A DNA stretch of 23,288 nt from JBFWNZ01 sp050250795 (GTDB lineage Bacteria; Pseudomonadota; Alphaproteobacteria; UBA8366). Both the position numbers and the translations under genes were made by a program. Location: positions 1 to 23,288 of the forward strand of contig JBFWNZ010000015.1 in NCBI GenBank assembly GCA_050250795.1. The letters are read 5' to 3'. The notes under the pieces are model-generated. The model did no database searches and was not told where the DNA came from. It saw only the letters and a list, made by a program, of their open reading frames with translations. Below, piece by piece: positions 14,938 to 21,991 of this stretch (the stretch's first letter is position 1; each line of letters begins with the position of its first letter).

Positions 14938-15653
14938 TGCGCAGCGCCGCCCCCGCCGATCCGCCGGAACTGATCCTCGACCGCGACGGTCGCCGGATCG
15001 TGCTGTCGGTCCGCCGCAGCCCACGGGCACGGCGGCTGGCGCTGAAGCTCGACCCCGGTGCCGGCATGCCGGTTCTGGTTCTGCCGCCACGGATGCCGCT
15101 CGCCAGGGGCCAGGCCTTCGCCGAGCAGAACTGGCAATGGCTCGCGACGCGGCTGGACCGCCTGCCCGGCCGGGTCGCCTTCGCCGACGGCGCCACGGTT
15201 CCGCTCCGAGGCATTCCGCATACCGTCCGCCATGCGCCGGACCTGCGCGGCGTGGTTCGCGCCCTCGACGGCCGGATCGAGGTCTCGGGACGGCCCGAGC
15301 ACCTGTCCCGAAGGCTGGGCGACTGGCTGCGCCGCGAGGCGCGGCGCATCGTCGTGCCGCTGGCGCATGAGAAGGCGGCGGCCCTGAACCGCAAGCCGGC
15401 CAGGATCAGCCTTCGCGATCCGCGTAGCCGCTGGGGAAGCTGTTCCTCGCAAGGGCGACTGGCCTTCAGCTGGCGGCTGATTATGGCCCCCAGCACCGTG
15501 CTGGACTATGTCGTTGCGCATGAGGTGGCGCATCTTGTCGAACTGAACCATTCGCCTGCGTTCTGGGGCGTGGTCGCATGCCTGACGCCGCATCTGGAGG
15601 AAGGCCGCACATGGCTGAAGCAGAACGGCCATGGCCTGCATCGCTACGGCTGA
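14937..15653 (+). CDS. YgjP-like (DUF45) zinc metallopeptidase
   Basis: This 238-residue protein has an N-terminal beta-rich domain (SVRRSPRARRLALKL) and a C-terminal YgjP/WLM-type metallopeptidase core. That core comprises ISLRDPRSRWGSCSSQGRLAFSWRLIMAP (157-185), the zinc site HEVAHL with H195, E196 and H199, and NHSPAFW with H205 as the likely third ligand. The family has a SprT-like arrangement and may act on or near nucleoprotein, but substrates of bacterial YgjP proteins are not established. ATG 14937 overlaps the upstream stop by one base, showing translational coupling with the YcgN-type gene. No signal peptide is seen, so it is cytoplasmic. Confidence 0.92.
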   Translation: MRSAAPADPPELILDRDGRRIVLSVRRSPRARRLALKLDPGAGMPVLVLPPRMPLARGQAFAEQNWQWLATRLDRLPGRVAFADGATVPLRGIPHTVRHAPDLRGVVRALDGRIEVSGRPEHLSRRLGDWLRREARRIVVPLAHEKAAALNRKPARISLRDPRSRWGSCSSQGRLAFSWRLIMAPSTVLDYVVAHEVAHLVELNHSPAFWGVVACLTPHLEEGRTWLKQNGHGLHRYG

Positions 15654-15674
15654 ATCGGGTGCCGCGCGGACGAC

Positions 15675-15704
15675 TTGGCGGCCTCGTGCGAATGGATGAA
15701 TAAT
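15675..15704 (+). promoter_or_regulatory. Weak candidate sigma-70 promoter for the desaturase gene
   Basis: TTGGCG at 15675-15680 and AATAAT at 15699-15704 are 18 bases apart in the 95-base gap before the desaturase. Each hexamer matches consensus at four positions. The A+T-rich -10 stands out in a GC-rich gap, but this remains a guess. Confidence 0.25.
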
Positions 15705-15748
15705 TGCGCCCTTGAAAGGACGCGGTCGGGGAGGGAGGCAGAGACACT

Positions 15749-16705
15749 ATGGCGGGCGCGGCGCAGCGGCCCCCGATCGCGGTCAAGACGAATCTCTCGC
15801 TCGCGGGCGGCCTGATCCTTCTGATGCTGTTCCAGTATTTCGCGCTGCCGCTCTGGCTGCTGCCGCGCGATCCTTCCTGGGGATGGCTGCTGCTGCCGAT
15901 CGCGCTGACCACGACGACCTATTGGGCCTTGGTGCATGAGGCGTTCCACGGCGCATTGCATCCGGACCCGCGCACCAATACGGGCCTGGGACGCCTTCTG
16001 GCGGTGCTGTTCGCGGCACCCTATTGGCCATTGCGTTTCGGCCACTTGTCGCATCATGCGCTGAACGGCAAGCCGAGCGACCGGCCGGACCTTTACGATC
16101 CGCGCCGCCGCAGCCTCGGCTGGGCACGGTTCCTGTTCTATCTGCGCCTGTTCATCGCACTCTATGCGGTCGAGCTGGCCGCCTCCTTCCTCAGCTTCCT
16201 GCCACGGCGGCGGCTGGAGCGCGTGATCCGGAAAATCTATTACGAAGGGAATCCGGACGCGCGGCGGCTGCCCGATCTTGCGGTCAAGTTCCTGATGGAG
16301 CCGGCACGGATGCGCCAGATCCGGATCGACGGCATCATGATCTGGGCAGCGCTGATCGGCGCCTTCGCCTGCTATGGCTGGAACGGTTGGATGCTGCTGC
16401 TGGCGTTCCTGGCGCGCGGCTTCCTGATCTCGTTCATGGACAACGCGCTGCATTACGGCGGGCCGGTGGCGGACATCCAGCATGCCTTCAACGGCTGGCT
16501 GCCGCGCTGGGCGGGGCCTCTGGTGCTGCATTTCAACCTGCACCGGACCCACCACATTTACCCGAACCTGCCCTGGTCCGCCCTTCCCGACGCGTTCGCG
16601 GCGCAGGAGCAGCGCTTCGACGGGCATTTCCTGGTCCTGCCGCTGCGCCAGCTGCGCGGCCCCATCCCCTATGAACCGCGCGTCGGACGGGCCGCTGCCG
16701 AGTAG
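15749..16705 (+). CDS. Membrane fatty acid desaturase family protein
   Basis: This 318-residue integral membrane diiron enzyme has the three histidine boxes of the desaturase/hydroxylase superfamily: HEAFH (63-67), HLSHH (99-103) and HRTHH (265-269), plus an extra LHYGG with H235. Hydrophobic segments lie at about 17-37, 45-61, 84-94, 127-151 and 195-230. Members desaturate or hydroxylate acyl chains or carotenoids at the cytoplasmic face. GGGAGG in the 20 bases before ATG 15749 supports the start. It converges on the penicillin-binding protein gene with only 6 bases between stop codons and no room for a separate terminator. The substrate and position specificity cannot be read from the sequence. 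Confidence 0.9.
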   Translation: MAGAAQRPPIAVKTNLSLAGGLILLMLFQYFALPLWLLPRDPSWGWLLLPIALTTTTYWALVHEAFHGALHPDPRTNTGLGRLLAVLFAAPYWPLRFGHLSHHALNGKPSDRPDLYDPRRRSLGWARFLFYLRLFIALYAVELAASFLSFLPRRRLERVIRKIYYEGNPDARRLPDLAVKFLMEPARMRQIRIDGIMIWAALIGAFACYGWNGWMLLLAFLARGFLISFMDNALHYGGPVADIQHAFNGWLPRWAGPLVLHFNLHRTHHIYPNLPWSALPDAFAAQEQRFDGHFLVLPLRQLRGPIPYEPRVGRAAAE

Positions 16706-16711
16706 GCGGTG

Positions 16712-18643
16712 TTATGGAGTCGCCGCGGAGAGGTCGGTTCCGCCGAGCCCCAACAGCGGCCGTGCCGGCAGGCCCGACAGCGCATCGCGCATCGCCTCGT
16801 GCCAGATGCCGGCCGGAACGCTGCCGCCGGCCACGCCGTCCATCGGCTTGCCGTCGTCGTTGCCCACCCAGACCGCGGTTACCAGTTCGGCTGTGTAACC
16901 GATGAACCAGGCATCCCGGTTGTCGCTGGTCGTACCCGTCTTTCCGGCCACCGGCCGGTCGAGGCGCGCGCGACGTGCCGTTCCCCAGGATACCGCGGCG
17001 CCCAGCAGATCGTTGACCAGCGCAACGTCCTGCCGCTCGACCACGCGGCCGGGTCCTGCGCCCTGGCGCCGGTACAGCACCTCGCCGCCGCCCGTGCGGA
17101 CCCGTTCGATGGCATAGGGCCACACCGCCACGCCCTCATTCGCCAGCACCGCATAGGCGCCGGCCATCTCCAGCAGCGTGACCTCGTTCGATCCCAGGGC
17201 AAGCGACGGATCGGGCGCCAGCGGCGCCGTCACGCCCAGCCGGCGCGCCGCGTCGATCACCCGGGCACGGCCGACCCGCTCGGCGATCTGGACCGCGACC
17301 GAATTGGAAGACCGGGCCGCGGCCTCGCGCAGCGTGATACGGCCGCGATATTCGCCGTTGTAGTTCCGCGGCGCCCAGCTTCCGACGCTGACCGGCTGGT
17401 CGACGACGGAATCGCCGGGCCGCATCCCAGCTTCGATGCCGGCCAGGAACACGAACATCTTGAAGGCCGAACCCGGCTGGCGGAACGCCTGGGTGGCCCG
17501 GTTGAACGGGCTGGCCCGGTAATCCCGACCGCCGACCATGCCGCGGACGGCACCGTCGGGCGACAGCATCGCGACCGCGCCCTGCCCGACATCCTTGGCC
17601 GTTCCCGACGCCAGCCCGGATTCGAGGCTGCGCTCGGCGATCGATTGCAGACGCGGGTCGAGCGTGGTTTCCACCACAAGGTCCTGGGCAGCCACCCCGA
17701 CATAGTCGTCAAGCTGCGCCAGCACCCAATCGGTGAAATATCCCAGCTGCTGCGCCGCGCCGCCGGGCGGCGCCACCTGCAGCGGCGCCTGCCCGGCGGC
17801 GGCGGCCGCATCCGCCCGCAGATAGCCCGCCTCCACCATGTTCGACAGCACGACCCGCCCGCGCGCCGCGGCACGCGCCGGATCGCTCAGCGGATTGTCG
17901 CGCGAGGGCGCCTTCAGAAGCCCGGCCAGCACCGCCGCCTGGAACAGGTCGAGCGACGCGGCCGGCTTGCCGAAATAGTGCCGCGCCGCCGCATCGACGC
18001 CATAGGCGCCGCCGCCCATATAGACGCGGTTGAGATAGACGGTCAGGATCTGGGCCTTGGTGAATTTCCGCTCCAGCCAGAAGGCGAGCATCAGTTCCTG
18101 GATCTTGCGCTTCATGGTGCGCTCGCGCCCGAGGAACAGGTTCTTTGCCAGCTGCTGCGTGATCGTGCTGCCGCCCGCGACCACGCGGCCGGCGGTCATG
18201 TTCGTCACCGCAGCGCGCGTCACGCCGATCAGGTCGATGCCCGGATGGCTGAAGAAACGCCGGTCCTCGGTCGCCAGGATCGCCTGGATCAGATGCGGGG
18301 GGAGCGCATCCGGCGTGACCGGCTCGCCATAATAGTCGCCGCGGCGCACCAGCACGCTGCCGTCTGCCGCCAGAATGCTGACGACCGGGCGCCGCGTCGC
18401 GGCGGCCAGCGCCGAAGTATCGGGAAGATCGTGGGCATACCATGCCAGAACGCCCGCCACCGCGATTCCGGCCCAGACCGCCACGGTGGCGAAGAACCGC
18501 AGCAGGATACGCGGCCAGCGCCGCGTCGCCTTGCGCGACGGGCGGCGGTCGGCGCGCGGCCCGGCCTTCCGGGCAGGCGTGCCCTCCCGGCCGCCCCCGC
18601 GCAGGGTCGGTTCGCGACGCTCGCGCTGTTGCCTGCGTGCCAT
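16712..18643 (-). CDS. Class A penicillin-binding protein (PBP1A family)
   Basis: This 643-residue bifunctional peptidoglycan synthase has a very basic cytoplasmic N-terminus (1-45), one membrane anchor (about 46-68), a GT51 glycosyltransferase domain with EDRRFFSHPGID (catalytic E126), GGSTITQQLAKNLFL and YLNRVYMGGGAYG, and a transpeptidase domain with SxxK S392-AFK395, SxN S445-S-N447 and KTG K568-TG. It polymerises lipid II and cross-links stem peptides in the periplasm. It is shorter than E. coli PBP1A because no large OB-like insert is present, which fits the small alphaproteobacterial forms. The start at 18643 has no strong ribosome binding site. It is divergent from irr across 182 bases. 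Confidence 0.95.
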   Translation of the reverse strand: MARRQQRERREPTLRGGGREGTPARKAGPRADRRPSRKATRRWPRILLRFFATVAVWAGIAVAGVLAWYAHDLPDTSALAAATRRPVVSILAADGSVLVRRGDYYGEPVTPDALPPHLIQAILATEDRRFFSHPGIDLIGVTRAAVTNMTAGRVVAGGSTITQQLAKNLFLGRERTMKRKIQELMLAFWLERKFTKAQILTVYLNRVYMGGGAYGVDAAARHYFGKPAASLDLFQAAVLAGLLKAPSRDNPLSDPARAAARGRVVLSNMVEAGYLRADAAAAAGQAPLQVAPPGGAAQQLGYFTDWVLAQLDDYVGVAAQDLVVETTLDPRLQSIAERSLESGLASGTAKDVGQGAVAMLSPDGAVRGMVGGRDYRASPFNRATQAFRQPGSAFKMFVFLAGIEAGMRPGDSVVDQPVSVGSWAPRNYNGEYRGRITLREAAARSSNSVAVQIAERVGRARVIDAARRLGVTAPLAPDPSLALGSNEVTLLEMAGAYAVLANEGVAVWPYAIERVRTGGGEVLYRRQGAGPGRVVERQDVALVNDLLGAAVSWGTARRARLDRPVAGKTGTTSDNRDAWFIGYTAELVTAVWVGNDDGKPMDGVAGGSVPAGIWHEAMRDALSGLPARPLLGLGGTDLSAATP

Positions 18644-18723
18644 TCGCTAAATCTTGTGTCCGATAACCCCGTACACCCACAACAGTTTAGCAGATACTGC
18701 AAGCCCCCTGCGGCGTTTTCGTC

Positions 18724-18758
18724 CTTGCATAATCGCAAGCGCGAATTATTATCAATTC
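18724..18758. promoter_or_regulatory. Two tandem operator-like inverted repeats between the PBP gene and irr
   Basis: CTTGC-ATAATC-GCAAG at 18724-18739 and GAATT-ATTATC-AATTC at 18743-18758 are both perfect 5-bp inverted repeats around a 6-base spacer. The two spacers differ by one base, and the centres are 19 bases apart. The surrounding 182-base gap is unusually A+T-rich for this genome. The cores recall parts of Fur-type boxes, and a Fur-family gene begins 67 bases downstream. The protein that would bind is an inference. Confidence 0.4.
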
Positions 18759-18825
18759 AGGCTGGAATACATGACGTTGAAGCGTGGGCTTTAACTTTCG
18801 CGTAAAACATGCCATATGATGGATC

Positions 18826-19242
18826 ATGACGAGTCAGCGCCCCTATACTGAAGTCCTCGATCGGCTGAAGCGGGCCGGGCTGCGCCCGACACGGCAGCGG
18901 CTGGCTTTGGCGAAGCTGCTGTTCGATGGGCCGGACCGGCATGTCACGGCCGAGCAGCTTCACGGCGAGGCGCAGGGCGCAAGCATTCCGGTGTCGCTGG
19001 CGACCGTGTACAACACGCTCCACCAGTTCACGGATGCCGGCCTGCTGCGCGAGGTCGTTGCGGAGCCGGGCCGGTCGTATTTCGACACCAACACCGATTC
19101 CCACCACCACTTCTTCCACGTCGCGCGCGGCGAGTTGGAGGATATTCCGGCCTCGGCGATCACGATGAGCGCCCTGCCGCAGGTGCCCGCCGGAACCGCG
19201 GTGGAGCGGGTGGACGTGGTGATCCGCTTGAAAGCATCGTAA
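18826..19242 (+). CDS. irr: Fur family transcriptional regulator, Irr type
   Basis: This 138-residue protein has a winged-helix N-terminal domain (LKRAGLRPTRQRLALAKLLF at 14-33, recognition region VSLATVYNTLHQF) and a dimerisation domain with the HHH cluster at 93-95 (DSHHHFFHVARGELEDI). It lacks the Cys-x-x-Cys zinc motifs common in Fur and PerR, and the sequence matches Irr, the alphaproteobacterial haem-responsive iron regulator. The HxH site is the proposed haem-contact site. The N-terminal Gly-Cys-Pro haem motif of Bradyrhizobium Irr is absent. Irr accumulates when iron is low and binds ICE boxes. Next to it lies a rubrerythrin gene with an ICE-like box. The start has no clear ribosome binding site. 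A degenerate TTTA-N9-TAAA element at 18790-18806 could be an autoregulatory site. Confidence 0.87.
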   Translation: MTSQRPYTEVLDRLKRAGLRPTRQRLALAKLLFDGPDRHVTAEQLHGEAQGASIPVSLATVYNTLHQFTDAGLLREVVAEPGRSYFDTNTDSHHHFFHVARGELEDIPASAITMSALPQVPAGTAVERVDVVIRLKAS

Positions 19243-19274
19243 CTGAAACGCGTTTTCAACGCCTCACTTTCTTT

Positions 19275-19291
19275 CTTAAAATGGTTCTAAA
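19275..19291 (+). promoter_or_regulatory. Iron control element (ICE)-like Irr box
   Basis: CTTAAAA-TGG-TTCTAAA matches the ICE consensus TTTAGAA-NNN-TTCTAAA at 12 of 14 arm positions, with a perfect right arm. It lies 33 bases after the irr stop and ends 4 bases before a -35 element, so bound Irr could block polymerase or contact it. Its location beside irr and before an iron-protein gene supports function. Confidence 0.65.
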
Positions 19292-19295
19292 TTTG

Positions 19296-19323
19296 TTGAC
19301 GCCGCAGCCTGCGGCGGCATAAT
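19296..19323 (+). promoter_or_regulatory. Sigma-70 promoter of the rubrerythrin operon
   Basis: TTGACG (19296-19301) and CATAAT (19318-19323) are 16 bases apart and each differs from consensus by one base. The expected transcript start is near 19330. The spacer contains a perfect inverted repeat, GCCGCA-GCC-TGCGGC (19301-19315), which could be a second operator or a chance GC palindrome. Confidence 0.65.
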
Positions 19324-19348
19324 GCTGTGCATGGGTTGCCGGTGCCGC

Positions 19349-19374
19349 CGTTCGGCCCCGCCACCACCCGAACG
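19349..19374 (+). other. Leader hairpin of the rubrerythrin mRNA
   Basis: CGTTCGG (19349-19355) and CCGAACG (19368-19374) pair perfectly across a 12-base loop in the predicted 5' leader, ending 12 bases before the AGGAGG ribosome binding site at 19387-19392. It could protect the transcript or affect translation. This is a prediction from complementarity only. Confidence 0.4.
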
Positions 19375-19397
19375 ACATGCAGCAGCAGGAGGATCAC

Positions 19398-19817
19398 ATG
19401 GCGTCCCTTAAAGGCAGCAAGACCGAGAACAACCTGAAGGAAGCCTTCGCCGGCGAGAGCCAGGCAAACCGCCGCTATCTCTATTTCGCGCAGAAGGCGG
19501 ACGTGGAGGGCTACAACGACGTCGCCGCCGTGTTCCGCTCGACCGCGGAAGGCGAGACCGGCCATGCCCACGGCCATCTGGAATTCCTGGAGGAGGTCGG
19601 GGACCCGGCGACCGGAAAGCCGATCGGCGACACCTCGAAGAACCTGGCCGCCGCCATTGCCGGCGAGACCCATGAGTATACGGACATGTATCCGGGCATG
19701 GCGCGGACCGCCCGCGACGAGGGCTTCGACGAGATCGCCGACTGGTTCGAGACGCTGGCGAAGGCGGAGAAGAGCCACGCCGGGCGCTTCCAGAAGGCGC
19801 TGAACGAGATCGGCTGA
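19398..19817 (+). CDS. Rubrerythrin family protein without rubredoxin domain
   Basis: This 139-residue four-helix diiron protein has the full set of rubrerythrin ligands: E20 (AGES), E53 and H56 (EGETGHA), E90 and E93 (GETHEY), and E124 with H127 (KAEKSHAG). Rubrerythrins reduce hydrogen peroxide in the cytoplasm. The usual C-terminal rubredoxin domain (two CxxC knuckles) is missing and the protein has no cysteine, so electrons must come from another protein, plausibly the Fe-S protein encoded next. I chose ATG 19398 because AGGAGG lies 5 bases upstream. The in-frame ATG at 19377 adds a Gln-rich peptide over the ribosome binding site. Its own promoter with an ICE-like box suggests Irr control. 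Confidence 0.93.
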   Translation: MASLKGSKTENNLKEAFAGESQANRRYLYFAQKADVEGYNDVAAVFRSTAEGETGHAHGHLEFLEEVGDPATGKPIGDTSKNLAAAIAGETHEYTDMYPGMARTARDEGFDEIADWFETLAKAEKSHAGRFQKALNEIG

Positions 19818-19826
19818 GACCGGAAA

Positions 19827-19855
19827 GGCTGCGGGTGGATCATCCGCCCGCAGCC
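19827..19855 (+). terminator. Strong hairpin after the rubrerythrin gene (terminator or attenuator)
   Basis: GGCTGCGGG (19827-19835) and CCCGCAGCC (19847-19855) pair perfectly. Pairing continues inward through a G-U and three more pairs to a 3-base loop at 19840-19842. It lies 9 bases after the stop, preceded by AAA and followed by GCTTC with only a poor U-run, so it may stop part of the transcripts or protect the upstream mRNA. A second small hairpin (19873-19888) follows. Confidence 0.6.
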
Positions 19856-19926
19856 GCTTCAGCCGATGACGCGGCGGCCGTTGCCGCCACACTCGCACCG
19901 ACCATCGACCGATCGGAAAGACGACC

Positions 19927-21279
<1,353 letters not shown>

Positions 21280-21290
21280 GAGAGCGAGCA

Positions 21291-21881
21291 ATGGCAGCAA
21301 GGACCGAGATCACGCGCGCCGATGTGCTGCCGATGGCGGAGTATGCGTCGGTCCGCAAGACGAAGCGGCGCGAACTGGTCGAGATCAAGAAGCGGCGGCG
21401 GGTCGAGATCGGTCCCGTCGCCACGGCTTATTTCGAGAGTTTCGACACGATGTGGTGGCAGATCCACGAGATGCTCTACATCGAGCGCGGCGGCGAGGAT
21501 CAGATCGAAGGCGAGCTTTCGGCCTATAACCCGCTGATCCCGAAAGGGAATGAACTCGTCTGCACCGTCATGTTCGAGATCGAGGACCCGGTGCGCCGCA
21601 AGGTGCTTCTGGGACGGCTCGGCGGCGTCGAGGAGACGATGTTCCTGGAGGTCGGCGGCCGGACGATCAAGGGCGTTCCGGAAGCCGACGCGGACCGGAC
21701 CGACGAGGACGGCAAGGCATCCTCGGTGCAGTTCGTCCACTTTCCCTTCCCGTCGGACGCCATCGCCGCGTTCCGCATCCCGGGTGCGCGGGTCGCGCTG
21801 GGTTTCACCCATCCGGAATACGGCCATATCGCGGTGATGCCCGAGGCGGTGCGCGCAGCGCTGGCAGAGGATTTCGCCTGA
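21291..21881 (+). CDS. DUF3501 family protein
   Basis: This 196-residue soluble protein begins with ITRADVLPMAEYASVRKTKRRELVEIKKRRRVEIGP, continues with FESFDTMWWQIHEMLYIERGG, and ends in a segment rich in strands (FPSDAIAAFR, VALGFTHPEYGH). These are features of DUF3501. The family has no known function and is found mainly downstream of rubrerythrin and the CCG-type Fe-S protein. AGGAGAG overlapping the preceding stop (21278-21284) fixes ATG 21291, so the gene is tightly coupled to the Fe-S gene. There are no cysteines, so it is not a redox carrier; an assembly or scaffold role is possible but unproven. Confidence 0.9.
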   Translation: MAARTEITRADVLPMAEYASVRKTKRRELVEIKKRRRVEIGPVATAYFESFDTMWWQIHEMLYIERGGEDQIEGELSAYNPLIPKGNELVCTVMFEIEDPVRRKVLLGRLGGVEETMFLEVGGRTIKGVPEADADRTDEDGKASSVQFVHFPFPSDAIAAFRIPGARVALGFTHPEYGHIAVMPEAVRAALAEDFA

Positions 21882-21936
21882 GGGCGGGACCGCGGCGGCT
21901 GGACATTCCGGCCGTCGCACGCCATCTGCACGAATA

Positions 21937-21953
21937 GCGCGGCACCGCCGCGC
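21937..21953 (+). terminator. Candidate terminator after DUF3501
   Basis: GCGCGGC (21937-21943) and GCCGCGC (21947-21953) form a perfect 7-bp stem with a 3-base loop, followed by only two T residues. It is the best hairpin in the 110-base gap between the DUF3501 gene and the helicase gene. Confidence 0.4.
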
Positions 21954-21991
21954 TTGCGCCGCGGCGCCAACTCCGTTTGCATGACCGGGTT

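Noticed and set aside
16709..18805. A 698-residue frame opposite the penicillin-binding protein gene
   Set aside because: The sense protein has every catalytic motif of class A PBPs. The opposite frame is Arg/His/Gln-rich without domains.
19244..19258. AAACGCGTTT palindrome just after irr as a terminator
   Set aside because: The 10-bp core has no room for a loop and no U-run follows; it can be no more than a protein site.
19377..19397. A 7-residue N-terminal extension of the rubrerythrin
   Set aside because: The extension would be translated from the ribosome binding site itself and has no site of its own; AGGAGG at 19387-19392 serves ATG 19398.
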